64,000 nucleotides of DNA from Phycisphaeraceae bacterium. Its GTDB lineage: Bacteria; Planctomycetota; Phycisphaerae; Phycisphaerales; Phycisphaeraceae. The stretch is from assembly GCA_028284155.1 (NCBI GenBank), contig JANQSF010000157.1:48528-112527 (forward strand). Reading direction: 5' to 3'. The notes under the pieces are model-generated. The model saw only the letters and a program-made list of their open reading frames with translations. It searched no databases and was not told where the DNA came from. This document shows positions 19,394-27,862 of the stretch, in pieces. The translations under genes were made by a program, and so were the position numbers. Every line of letters starts with the position of its first letter. Within the stretch, counting starts at the first letter, position 1.

Positions 19394-20149
19394 ATGTCAT
19401 TGCTTGAAATCAAAGACCTGCACGCGACGGTTGACAGCAACGAGATCCTCAAGGGTCTGACGTTGACGGTCGAGCCGGGCAGGGTGCACTCGATTATGGG
19501 GCCGAACGGCTCGGGCAAGAGTACGCTGGCGCGTGTCATTGCCGGGCATGAAGACTACGAGATCACCGGCGGCGACATCCTGCTGGACGGCAAGAGCGTG
19601 CTCGAGATGGACGCGGACGAGCGGGCGCGCGAAGGCATCTTCATGGCCTTCCAGTACCCGGTCGAGATCCCCGGCGTGAGCAACACCGAGTTTCTTAAGG
19701 CTGCGCTCAACGCGCACCGCAAGCACCACGGACAGGACGAGCTGAACGCCGTCGAGTTTCTCAAGATCGTGCGCGAGAAGATGAAGACGGTGGACATGCC
19801 CGCCGACCTGCTGAAGCGCTCGGTCAACGAGGGCTTTTCAGGGGGCGAAAAGAAGCGGCATGAGGTGTTCCAGATGGCGTTGCTCGAGCCGGGCATGTGC
19901 GTGATGGACGAGACCGACTCCGGGCTGGACATCGATGCGTTACGCGTCGTGGCCGACGGCGTGAACGCGATGCGCGACGGCAGCCGGGGGTTCCTGGTCA
20001 TTACGCACTACCAGCGTCTGCTCGACTACATCGTGCCGGACCACGTGCACGTGCTGATGGACGGCCGAATTGCCAAGACGGGCGGCAAGGACCTGGCGCT
20101 CGAGTTGGAAGACAAGGGCTACGCGTGGGTCACGGAAGAGGCGGCGTGA
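19394..20149 (+). CDS. sufC: SUF ATPase SufC
   Basis: A 251-residue ABC-type ATPase. Walker A is GPNGSGKST near residue 36, the ABC signature is FSGGEKKRHEV, and Walker B is MCVMDETDSGLD, the form specific to SufC. The start at 19394 gives the typical MSLLEIKDLHA beginning; the frame runs 20 codons further upstream without family similarity. SufC binds SufB and SufD in the cytoplasm and its ATP cycle drives conformational change of the scaffold. Confidence 0.97.
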   Translation: MSLLEIKDLHATVDSNEILKGLTLTVEPGRVHSIMGPNGSGKSTLARVIAGHEDYEITGGDILLDGKSVLEMDADERAREGIFMAFQYPVEIPGVSNTEFLKAALNAHRKHHGQDELNAVEFLKIVREKMKTVDMPADLLKRSVNEGFSGGEKKRHEVFQMALLEPGMCVMDETDSGLDIDALRVVADGVNAMRDGSRGFLVITHYQRLLDYIVPDHVHVLMDGRIAKTGGKDLALELEDKGYAWVTEEAA

Positions 20150-20232
20150 GTTGCTGTTGACCCGGTGATTCGCACGTCGTTTGCCACACTCCCGGCCGGT
20201 ATCGTTCGGCCTAACCATCTGTAAGATCGATC

Positions 20233-21585
20233 ATGACCGCGACCATGACCAACCCGTCTGACATGACCGACGCTGTGCCTGCTCTGTCCGCATTGGCTGA
20301 GCGTCGCGCCGCGGCTGGGCCTGATTGGCTGACCGACGTGCGCCAGCAGGCCGCGGCCCGCTTCGTCGAACTCGGCCTGCCGACTAATAAGGACGAGGAG
20401 TGGCGGTACACACCGCTACGTGAGGTGTTGCGCCCCGCTTACGTGCCGGCTGAGGACGCACCGGCTGCGCTGTCGTCCGACGACCTGAAGGCGTTTCAGT
20501 TCGAGGGGTTCGACGCGAGCCTGCTGACCTTTGTCAACGGCCGATACTGCCCCGAGTTGTCCGACCCGCCGACCGACGTCACCATCGCGCCGCTTTCCGA
20601 AGCGCTCAAAGCGCATCGCGGTCTGCTCGAAAGCGAGTTGCGTCGCATCGCCGAGCGGGATGAAGACGGCTTTGCCCGATTGAATTCAGCGGTGCTCGAA
20701 GACGGTGTGTTCATCCACGCCCCGAACGGTACGGCTTGCAGTCGGCCGATCCGCCTGCTGCACGTCGCGGTGCCGGGCGCGGCCGGCGGTCGGCCGTTCA
20801 TGACGCACCCGCGCAACGTCGTGATCGCCGGCGAGGACGCGCAACTCACGCTGATTGAGCGATACGTGACCATCGGCGAAGGCGTCTACCTAACGAATGC
20901 GGTGACGCAGATCTCGGCCGGCGACCGGGCGCAGGTCGCGCACTACCTGCTCGAACAGGAAAGCGCGGAAGCATTCAATATCAATACGCTGCACCTTCAG
21001 CAGGGCACCGACTCGAAGGTCGAGTCACACAGCGTGCTGCTCGGCGGCGCCCTGGTGCGGAACAACGTCTGCCCCGTGCTCGACGGCGAGCGGGCGGATT
21101 GTTTGATCAACGGACTTTACATCGGGCACGGGTCGCAGCATCTGGACAATTACATGAATGTCGAGCACGCCAAGGCGCACGGCGACAGCCGACAGTTCTA
21201 CAAGGGCATCCTCGACGACAAGAGCCACGGCGTGTTCCGCGGGCGGATCGTCGTGCATGTCGATGCGCAGAAGACCGACGCGAAGCAGACCAACGCGAAC
21301 CTCCTGTTGGCCGACACGGCCGAGGTCGATACGAAGCCGCAGCTCGAGATCTACGCCGACGACGTCAAGTGCACGCACGGCGCGACCATCGGCCAGATCG
21401 ACAACGACGCGATCTTCTACCTGCGCAGCCGCGGCATCGACGAGGCCGACGCGCGGGCGATGATGATCTTCGCCTTCGCCGGCGAGAGCCTCGACCGCAT
21501 GAGCGTCGAGCCGATCCGCGACGCCCTGACCCGCGAGTTGGTGCGTCAGTTGCCGCGTGGGGAGTTTATTGAGTCGGTGTTGTAG
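20233..21585 (+). CDS. sufD: Fe-S cluster assembly protein SufD
   Basis: A 450-residue SufD homologue: an N-terminal helical part with the NKDEEWRYTPL motif, a beta-helix core and the C-terminal DDVKCTHGATIGQID stretch followed by the YLRSRGI helix typical of SufB/SufD proteins. SufD pairs with SufB on the SufC dimer. It is the last SUF gene in this operon, 83 bp after sufC. Confidence 0.96.
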   Translation: MTATMTNPSDMTDAVPALSALAERRAAAGPDWLTDVRQQAAARFVELGLPTNKDEEWRYTPLREVLRPAYVPAEDAPAALSSDDLKAFQFEGFDASLLTFVNGRYCPELSDPPTDVTIAPLSEALKAHRGLLESELRRIAERDEDGFARLNSAVLEDGVFIHAPNGTACSRPIRLLHVAVPGAAGGRPFMTHPRNVVIAGEDAQLTLIERYVTIGEGVYLTNAVTQISAGDRAQVAHYLLEQESAEAFNINTLHLQQGTDSKVESHSVLLGGALVRNNVCPVLDGERADCLINGLYIGHGSQHLDNYMNVEHAKAHGDSRQFYKGILDDKSHGVFRGRIVVHVDAQKTDAKQTNANLLLADTAEVDTKPQLEIYADDVKCTHGATIGQIDNDAIFYLRSRGIDEADARAMMIFAFAGESLDRMSVEPIRDALTRELVRQLPRGEFIESVL

Positions 21586-21629
21586 TGGCGGATCAAACGC
21601 CAGGTTAGATCGGGCTGGAGCTCCGGGCA

Positions 21630-22043
21630 ATGGCGTATTGGTTCACGGGAGTCTTCACCCGGCCAGATTGTGAACCTGGCAAATCCTTGCCATCTGACGT
21701 TCAACTGCGCATGATCTCAGAGCCGTTCGTAGGGGCCGGGCTCCGGATGGCGAGCCAAAGGGCGGTAAAACCCAATCACGATTCAGTTCAACGGCTTCTC
21801 GTTGAATGTGGCATCGTAGATGTGGTTAACTGGCTGTTTCTCGATTACGTCACATGGGCAGGGCGCATTGACAGCGTTTACGGTCTTGGTTTGGTTGACG
21901 GGCAGGCCTTCGGACCGATCGACGAATCAGAAGATGAGCATGTCGAATCGGCCTATCTCAGCCTAATGGGCACGTTCGGGGTCTCTTCATTGGACGCGCT
22001 CAGTTTCTCACCTTTCGTACGCGGTTTTTGGGGTGAGCAGTAG
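21630..22043 (+). CDS. Small orphan protein of unknown function
   Basis: A 137-residue protein (MAYWFTGVFTR...) with no motif I recognise. GGAG lies about 11 nt before the ATG at 21630. Base composition is visibly lower in G+C than the SUF genes beside it, and codon choice is less biased, which suggests a recently acquired gene. It follows sufD by 44 bp on the same strand but probably has nothing to do with SUF. The stop codon overlaps the first bases of a REP palindrome. Confidence 0.6.
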   Translation: MAYWFTGVFTRPDCEPGKSLPSDVQLRMISEPFVGAGLRMASQRAVKPNHDSVQRLLVECGIVDVVNWLFLDYVTWAGRIDSVYGLGLVDGQAFGPIDESEDEHVESAYLSLMGTFGVSSLDALSFSPFVRGFWGEQ

Positions 22044-22063
22044 GGTGGGCAGTGCCCACCCTG
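22041..22063. repeat. Solo GTAG-type REP (GGGTGGGC family)
   Basis: A single palindrome, GGGTGGGC-AGT-GCCCACCC at 22043-22061, preceded by GTA at 22040. It matches one arm of the element at 47237-47308. It sits between convergent genes and touches the stop of the orphan gene. Confidence 0.8.
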
Positions 22064-22080
22064 CGGTTGCCAAACGACAC

Positions 22081-24108
22081 CTACTCGTCTCTCGGCCCGA
22101 CGATCGGCGGGTCGAGTTTGGTTGGGTCGCCGGCATCGTCCGTGTCGTCGTTCTGCGTTTTCGATGCTCGCCAGCGTGTGCGGGCCTGCTGCTCGATCCA
22201 GCGTGCGTGTTGTGCCTGTTGCTCGACGAGTTCCAATTGCTGGTCGCGTAGCGCGTCGCGTTGGCGTTTGGCTTCGGCGTGACGCGGGAATTGTTCGAGC
22301 AGTTCGTTGAATCGTTGGATGGCCTGCGGGACGTTGCCTTGTGCCAGCGAGAGCAGCGCTCGGTTGTGCATGACGCGGGCGTCGTGCGGTGCGATCTTGT
22401 GGGCGCGGTGCAGGTACTGGGCCGACTCGGGGATTCGGCCGTCGATCATCTCGAGCACGGACAACTGGATGAGCGACTCCAGGTGATTGTCGTTCTGCTC
22501 GTGAACGATGTCGAAGTAGTGGCCGAACGCCGCGTCGTATCGGCCGGTCGCCAGCAGCAATTCGGCCAACAGGAGGCGGGCCTGGATCGAGTCCGGTCGT
22601 TCTTCGACGGCTCGGCCGACCCACTTGATCGCGTTGTCGAGGGCTTTGCTTCGCGCGTCGATCGTCGCGCCGGGGCGGGCGGCGATCTCCGCGTCGGCTC
22701 GGCCGCGCAGGTACATCGCGGCGGGGTGGTTGACGTGAATCTCCGTGTCGTGCTTGGTCAGGTCCTGGATCGTGTACCACTTGGTGTTGACGTCAAACGT
22801 GACCGTGCCCATCACGAGCAGCACGGCTGTCACGGGGATGAGCGCTGCGGCGTGTGCCCGCCGTGACCCGTTCGTGGTGCGCGCGATGAAGTGCGCGACG
22901 ACGGCGACGGCGCAGATGATGAACGGGAGCATCAGCCGGTTCGCCGCGTACACGCCGATCGGCATCAACAGGTTGCCCACCAGCAGGAATTGGCCAGTCG
23001 CCAGCACGATCGGGACGGACAGCCAATGTTTTCTCTTTAGTGTGAACGCCGCGAACGCGAGGTAGCCAAGCGCCAAACACATGCCTGCCAGCGCGTCCGG
23101 GCTTGACCACGTCGGCACGTCGACTGGGTTGTGCAGGAAAGCGGTATCGGTCGCGAAGATCTGCGCCGTGTAATGCCAAACGATCGCGAACACGGCCGGC
23201 AGTCTTTCGAGCAGCGGCAGGTCGCGCAGCGGGTTGCCGGTCAGGTCGTCTGCCCAGAGTTGGCCGTACCCGCCCGCGCCGCCGACGACCGACGCACGGG
23301 CGGCGAGGTAGACGATCGCGGGGATGGCGACGAGCGCCAGGCTCACCGCCCGCACGCGCCACCGTTTTTCGGGGTCGCCGCGTTTGTGTGTCGTGCGGAC
23401 GAGGAAGCCTTGCACGAGCGCGACGGGAATGACGAGCAGGCCTGTCTCTTTCGACCCGACCGCCAGCGCCGCCGCCAGCAGGCCGGCGACAATCAGCGCG
23501 GGCGACCAGCGTCGTTTCATCTGCGCCCTGCGTTGTGCCAGCGCGAAGCCGACGACGCCGATCATGGCGAGGATGTCAGCCCGTCCGACGATGTGGTTGA
23601 TCAGCTCCGTGTTGGCCGGGTGCGCGATGAGCAGGAATGCGGCGAACCACGCGCCGGCCGGGTGCTCCATGTACCGGCCCAGCCACCACGCGGTGAGCAC
23701 GCCGAGCAGCCAGAGCAGCAACACGTTGACCAGCCGAAACAGCATCGGCACGGGAGTAAGCCCGGTGACGAACGCGTTCATCCAGTAGCTGAGAACCGTG
23801 ACGGGTCGGTAGAGATTCGCGTCGGCCGTTCGGCCCGCCCAGTAGTCCTGCCGCCAGACCTTTTCGTAGCCGTAGGGATGGGTGACCGTCGGGTTCGAGG
23901 CTTTGGCACCCGGCCCGTCGGCGTGCAGGTCGTTTTTTTCCATGACCATCAGCACGTCGTCGATCATGACGTGCTGGCGGAAGTAGGGCCGCATGATGTC
24001 GTAGTCGAAACCGACCAGCGTGTTGACATACAGCCCGAACACCGCCGCGCCCATGACCAGGGGCAGCAGCAGGCGCGCCGCGGGGTGGGGCTGATGGGTT
24101 TCCTCCAT
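22081..24108 (-). CDS. TMTC-like membrane glycosyltransferase with C-terminal TPRs
   Basis: A 675-residue protein. The first 420 residues or so carry about ten membrane helices, with a large first outer loop containing NLYRPVTVLSYWMN, the signature of the O-mannosyltransferase-like TMTC family (formerly DUF1736). The rest is soluble, with three or four tetratricopeptide repeats from about residue 480 (for example ARLLLAELLLATGRYDAAF). It probably transfers sugars from a polyprenyl carrier to proteins outside the membrane, with the TPRs binding partners. The ATG at 24108 is preferred over a TTG three codons upstream. Confidence 0.82.
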   Translation of the reverse strand: MEETHQPHPAARLLLPLVMGAAVFGLYVNTLVGFDYDIMRPYFRQHVMIDDVLMVMEKNDLHADGPGAKASNPTVTHPYGYEKVWRQDYWAGRTADANLYRPVTVLSYWMNAFVTGLTPVPMLFRLVNVLLLWLLGVLTAWWLGRYMEHPAGAWFAAFLLIAHPANTELINHIVGRADILAMIGVVGFALAQRRAQMKRRWSPALIVAGLLAAALAVGSKETGLLVIPVALVQGFLVRTTHKRGDPEKRWRVRAVSLALVAIPAIVYLAARASVVGGAGGYGQLWADDLTGNPLRDLPLLERLPAVFAIVWHYTAQIFATDTAFLHNPVDVPTWSSPDALAGMCLALGYLAFAAFTLKRKHWLSVPIVLATGQFLLVGNLLMPIGVYAANRLMLPFIICAVAVVAHFIARTTNGSRRAHAAALIPVTAVLLVMGTVTFDVNTKWYTIQDLTKHDTEIHVNHPAAMYLRGRADAEIAARPGATIDARSKALDNAIKWVGRAVEERPDSIQARLLLAELLLATGRYDAAFGHYFDIVHEQNDNHLESLIQLSVLEMIDGRIPESAQYLHRAHKIAPHDARVMHNRALLSLAQGNVPQAIQRFNELLEQFPRHAEAKRQRDALRDQQLELVEQQAQHARWIEQQARTRWRASKTQNDDTDDAGDPTKLDPPIVGPRDE

Positions 24109-24343
24109 GGTCGGCAATCGTAGGGATCAGCAATCGGCGGCAAACGGTCCGAGAACCACGTCAAAACACCCCGGGTCGTTACTACGTATTCAGCGGTCGA
24201 TTCGATCGGAAACATGAGCCGAACGTCGATGAATCGTGTTGGACGCGACCGTTACCGGCCGTGTGGGCGGCGCGAGTGAGGCAGGGTCGAGTTCGTGAAG
24301 CGGAGAAGACGTGTGCCGATTGGGGCTGAAACATGCACCTGTC

Positions 24344-24414
24344 TCGTGCCACGGCCGTGTCGGCCGTGCGGAACGCCTTTGATGGACCGCACGGCCGACA
24401 CGGCCGTGGCACGA
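24344..24414. repeat. Perfect 28-bp inverted repeat pair (REPIN-like)
   Basis: Arms at 24344-24371 and 24387-24414 are perfect reverse complements with a 15-bp spacer. Each arm contains the internal palindrome CACGGCCGTG or its close relative. It lies in the 335-bp stretch 24109-24443 between the TMTC-like gene and nth, which otherwise shows no gene. Confidence 0.9.
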
Positions 24415-24443
24415 AAGCCGAACATCGCATGACTACGGCGACC

Positions 24444-25157
24444 TCACTCGGCACCATCGACGCCGACCTTCGGGCAGGAACGGGCCAGGGCGCAGTCGTC
24501 GCACTTGGGATTGCGGGCGGCGCAGACCTGTCGGCCGTGGTAGATCAGCAGGTGCGAGAGCATCGTCCACGTGTCGCGCGGCAGCAGGGCCATCAGGTCC
24601 TGCTCGACCTTCACCGGGTCGGTCTGCTCGGTGAGGCCGAGGCGTCGGCTGAGTCGGCCGACGTGCGTGTCCACGACCACGCCGACGTTCTTGCCGAACG
24701 CGTTGCCCAGCACGACGTTGGCCGTCTTGCGCGCCACACCCGGCAGGGCGGTCAGTTCGTCCATCGTGTCCGGCACCTCGCCGCCGTGATGTTCGACCAT
24801 GCGCCGGCTGGCGCCGAGCAACGACTTGGCCTTGTTGCGGAAGAAGCCGGTCGTGCGGACGAGGTCTTCGACGTCGGCCTGCTTGGCTTTGGCCAGGGCG
24901 TGAGCGTCGGGATACCGCTTGAACAGGTCGGGCGTGACCATGTTCACGCGCACGTCGGTGCATTGGGCGGAGAGGATCGTCGCGATGATCAGTTCGAACG
25001 CGTTCTTGTGGTCCAGCGCGCAGTGTGCATCGGGGTATAGCTCAACGAGTTTGTCGTAGATGCGCTTGGCACGCCGCCGCGCGGCGGGTTCGGCCTTGGC
25101 CGGGCCCGTCTTGGTCGACCGTTTGGTGGACTTCTTCTTGGTCTTCTTCTTGGCCAT
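24444..25157 (-). CDS. nth: Endonuclease III
   Basis: A 237-residue protein. It has the helix-hairpin-helix LPGVARKTANVVL with catalytic Lys144, the catalytic Asp163 in VVDTHVGRLS, and a C-X6-C-X2-C-X5-C iron-sulfur motif at Cys212, 219, 222 and 228. It removes oxidised pyrimidines and cuts the abasic site in base-excision repair. The N-terminal 30 residues are a Lys-rich extension beyond the usual enzyme. Starting at 25157 keeps that extension; the frame upstream of it is not family-like. The next gene upstream on the same strand is another base-excision enzyme, a uracil-DNA glycosylase. Confidence 0.96.
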   Translation of the reverse strand: MAKKKTKKKSTKRSTKTGPAKAEPAARRRAKRIYDKLVELYPDAHCALDHKNAFELIIATILSAQCTDVRVNMVTPDLFKRYPDAHALAKAKQADVEDLVRTTGFFRNKAKSLLGASRRMVEHHGGEVPDTMDELTALPGVARKTANVVLGNAFGKNVGVVVDTHVGRLSRRLGLTEQTDPVKVEQDLMALLPRDTWTMLSHLLIYHGRQVCAARNPKCDDCALARSCPKVGVDGAE

Positions 25158-25208
25158 AATGCATCGAGGCTGCGGAACGTGTTCGGTCAACAATTTGACG
25201 TTGATTTT

Positions 25209-25290
25209 GGGAGGGCGAGGCTCCGTCCGAGCCGCGCGGCGAGCCGATCGCACAGTCTAGACCACGGCTTGGACGGAGCCTCGCCCTCCC
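25209..25290. repeat. Perfect 20-bp inverted repeat pair
   Basis: Arms at 25209-25228 and 25271-25290 are perfect reverse complements with a 42-bp spacer. It fills most of the gap between udg and nth. The arms have only weak internal symmetry, so they are a looser fit to the REP pattern than the other elements. Confidence 0.85.
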
Positions 25291-25351
25291 GGTCATGCCG
25301 TGCTATCTTGCTCATGACATGTGGCTCATCGATCGCTCGAAACAAAGCAAG

Positions 25352-26044
25352 TCAATCACCAATCAACTTTCTGGCACGTCGAAACACGTTGAGCAGCATC
25401 TCGTCCGTCAGCCGCCCGGTGAACGTGTTCTGTTGACTCGGATGATACGAGCACAGCAACGTCGGCGCGCCGTCGATGTCGTGTTCAGCCGCGTGGCCAA
25501 ACTTGTACGGGCTCATCGTATTGATCCAGCCACGCCGTTTGTACAAACGCAGCATGGCGTCGAGGCCGATCTTCCCGAGGCACAACGCGACGCGCAGCCG
25601 CGGCAGGGCATCGAACGTCTTGTCCAGCCATGTCGCGCACGCGGCCATCTCGTCGCCCGTGGGTTTGTTGCCCGGCGGCGCGCAGTGGCAGGCGGCGGTG
25701 ATCAGCGCGTCTTGCAGTACGAGCCCGTCGTCGCGCGACGTCGCCTCGGCCTGATTGGCGAACGCCGCCCGGTGCATCGCGCGATACAGGAAGTCGCCGC
25801 TGCGATCGCCGGTGAACATCCGACCCGTCCGGTTCGCCCCGTGCGCCGCGGGCGCTAAACCGACGACCAATAACCTCGCGGCCGGGTCGCCGAAGTTGGG
25901 TACCGGCTTGCCCCAGTAAGCCTGGTCGCGGTACGACGCCCGCTTCACACGGGCCGTTTCGCGGCAGTGCTCGATCAGCCGCGGGCACTTGCGACACCGC
26001 ACAATCCGCGCATCCAGTTCAGACAGGTCGTGGTTATCGGACAA
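25352..26044 (-). CDS. Family-5 uracil-DNA glycosylase (UDGb type)
   Basis: A 230-residue protein. The active-site block GLAPAAHGANRTGRMFTGD is at residues 62-80 and the second motif HPSQQNTFTG at 201-210; both are diagnostic of family 5. Cys17, 20, 121 and 136 are placed to bind the iron-sulfur cluster of families 4 and 5. It removes uracil and related deaminated bases from DNA. The start is a TTG at 26044 with GGGAAG upstream; no ATG is available. It is next to nth on the same strand, although a palindromic element separates them. Confidence 0.92.
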   Translation of the reverse strand: MSDNHDLSELDARIVRCRKCPRLIEHCRETARVKRASYRDQAYWGKPVPNFGDPAARLLVVGLAPAAHGANRTGRMFTGDRSGDFLYRAMHRAAFANQAEATSRDDGLVLQDALITAACHCAPPGNKPTGDEMAACATWLDKTFDALPRLRVALCLGKIGLDAMLRLYKRRGWINTMSPYKFGHAAEHDIDGAPTLLCSYHPSQQNTFTGRLTDEMLLNVFRRARKLIGD

Positions 26045-26159
26045 TGTGGCTTCCCGCTGTCGTCAATCGGTCGATTATGGGTCGGAACCGTCTCAGGTCG
26101 CGCGCCGAATCGGCCGATCAACTCGAAAGCGCACCGTTTGACGGGAGTTGGAATATAGC

Positions 26160-26738
26160 ATGCGCATCGTGGTGGACACCCTGATCGCCCTGTTGTTGCT
26201 GGGCATCCTCGGCAGCGTGCTTTGGCAACAGCACGTGCGCGATGAGCATCGCGAAAGGGTGATGGTCGTGCAGCAGAGCCTGACGCGGCTGTACGACCAG
26301 ATGCTGCTTCAGGGCGCGCTGACCAACGCGCACAGCGACGAGCCCAACGTGCCGCAGCGCTTCCTGCCCATCTGGTTCGACGACGTGCTGCCGACGAATA
26401 CCTACGTCTCTGCCAATCAGCCGTGGATCGACGTCGCGCCGCCGGGCGACATGTCCGACCACCCACCCGACCCGGTCATCCGCGGGCCGGAGCAGGCGGG
26501 CTTCTGGTACAACCCAACGCGGCGGATCATCCGCGCCCGCGTCGAGCCGCAGTTGAGCATGCGCGAAACCGTCCGCCTCTACAACGAGTTGAACAGCACG
26601 TCGGTCACGAACCTGACACCGTCGGCCGACCCGTCACGCCAGCCCCTCCCCAACGGCCATTCGACCTCCGAGCGCGTCCCCACCGCCGATGCAGGGCGTC
26701 GGGTGCGCGTCAGCCCCGTTAGCCGAGGAGCAGATTGA
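26160..26738 (+). CDS. Single-pass, pseudopilin-like protein of unknown function
   Basis: A 192-residue protein with an N-terminal membrane helix (residues 5-22, LIALLLLGILGSVLW) followed by a helical stretch and a Pro/Asp-rich soluble tail. The shape is that of a type IV pseudopilin, but the cleavage motif before the helix (basic residues then GF) is missing, so the resemblance may be only general. The ATG at 26160 is chosen over a TTG at 26148. Its stop codon shares one base with the start of the Hpt-like gene, so the two are translated together. Confidence 0.65.
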   Translation: MRIVVDTLIALLLLGILGSVLWQQHVRDEHRERVMVVQQSLTRLYDQMLLQGALTNAHSDEPNVPQRFLPIWFDDVLPTNTYVSANQPWIDVAPPGDMSDHPPDPVIRGPEQAGFWYNPTRRIIRARVEPQLSMRETVRLYNELNSTSVTNLTPSADPSRQPLPNGHSTSERVPTADAGRRVRVSPVSRGAD

Positions 26739-27124
26739 TGGAACACGAACCGCCCACCATTTTCAGATTGCCGAAGCCGCAGACCCCGCCGGTTTACAGC
26801 GATCTGTCGTCCGACCCGGATATGGCTGACTTGGTCGAGATGTTCGTAGACCACCTCGGCCAGCGCGTCGAAGCGCTGCGCGAGGCCGTCGAACTGGCTG
26901 ACAACGACGCGCTGGAAGAACTGGCGTATCAACTCAAAGGCAGCGCCGGCGGCTACGGCTTCGAGCCGATCACCGAGCTCGCTTCGATCATCGAAAAACA
27001 GGCCCGCGACCACGCCGACATCGATCAACTCCGCGACGCCGTCGACGACCTGGTCAACATCTGCGGCCGCGTCACGGCCGACCCGCCGCCCTACGACCGC
27101 GACCCACTCCCGCCGGCCGCCTGA
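26738..27124 (+). CDS. Hpt-domain protein with the phospho-acceptor His replaced by Tyr
   Basis: A 128-residue protein that fits the histidine phosphotransfer (Hpt) fold: four helical stretches around the motif YQLKGSAGGYG at residues 64-74. In active Hpt domains the first residue of this motif is the phosphorylated His (HxLKGS); here codon 26927-26929 is TAT, Tyr, one base from CAT. It therefore probably cannot take part in a His-Asp phosphorelay as such. A GAGGAG site precedes the ATG, which overlaps the stop of the gene before it by one base. Confidence 0.8.
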   Translation: MEHEPPTIFRLPKPQTPPVYSDLSSDPDMADLVEMFVDHLGQRVEALREAVELADNDALEELAYQLKGSAGGYGFEPITELASIIEKQARDHADIDQLRDAVDDLVNICGRVTADPPPYDRDPLPPAA

Positions 27125-27210
27125 ACGGCCTAACACAGTAATAGAATCGATTTGTAACGACCCTAAGCCGGGCCTTTCCAAAGACCCGGATCAATCCGTT
27201 ACATCTCACT

Positions 27211-27660
27211 TCACCCCGACTCCCGCCGCACGGCCCCCGGCGCGCAGCAACCCTCCACCCGCGTCCGCCCGTCTCGCCATTGCTCGACCTTCCAAACCGG
27301 CAGGTCGTGTTTGAGGCGGTCGATTAGGTATCGACACGCATCGAACGACTCGCTCCGATGCGGCGTGGCGACCTGGATGACCACGCTCGCCTGACCCGGG
27401 TCGACCCGCCCCTTGCTGTGCGCCAACCGGATCGCGTGGCAGCCGAACCGACTCGCCGCCTCGTCGCACATCTCCTGCAAGACCTTCAACGCCATCGGCT
27501 CAAACACCTCGTATTCGAGGTACTCCAATGCCCCAAACGTGTCGTGCGTCTCCTCCCGCGTGCGCCCCAGAAAAACCGACTCCGCGCCGCAAGGCCCGGG
27601 CCAATTCAGCGGCACGGTTTCCACCGGGCCTTCGGTGATGGCGATGTCGATGTGAGACAT
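27211..27660 (-). CDS. moaE: Molybdopterin synthase catalytic subunit MoaE
   Basis: A 149-residue protein with the MoaE signature: CGAESVFLGRTRE near residues 24-36, LEYEVFEPMA, a conserved HSKGRVDPG loop and the LKHDLPVWKVE motif, whose lysines act in sulfur transfer to precursor Z. It makes molybdopterin together with MoaD. No moaD or other molybdenum-cofactor gene lies in the window. The frame extends 48 codons upstream through a low-complexity repeat, so I start at the ATG at 27660. Confidence 0.93.
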   Translation of the reverse strand: MSHIDIAITEGPVETVPLNWPGPCGAESVFLGRTREETHDTFGALEYLEYEVFEPMALKVLQEMCDEAASRFGCHAIRLAHSKGRVDPGQASVVIQVATPHRSESFDACRYLIDRLKHDLPVWKVEQWRDGRTRVEGCCAPGAVRRESG

Positions 27661-27669
27661 GGGGAGTAA

Positions 27670-27862
27670 TTCAACATGCAAAATGCAAAATGCAAAATGC
27701 GGAGACGGGGTGATCGGTGTGCGAAACTGGGTATTCATTGATGCATCGGGCGCAACTCTTGGGACTCGCATATCGCGCAAAACACAATCTGCGGGCGGGT
27801 TCACACGAATCCCGCTCGATCCCCTCCGTCATTTTGCGTTTTGCGTTTCGCATTTTGAATTC
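27670..27862. repeat. Inverted arrays of a TTTTGCAT-like word
   Basis: Tandem octamers of the word CAAAATG occupy about 27676-27700, and the inverse (TTTTGCGT and related) occupies about 27830-27860, both ending in a TTCAA or TTGAA block. A third similar array lies at 30200-30240. The 150 bp between the arms show no gene. Such short-word arrays are commonly seen between genes in Planctomycetota and other environmental genomes. Confidence 0.65.
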
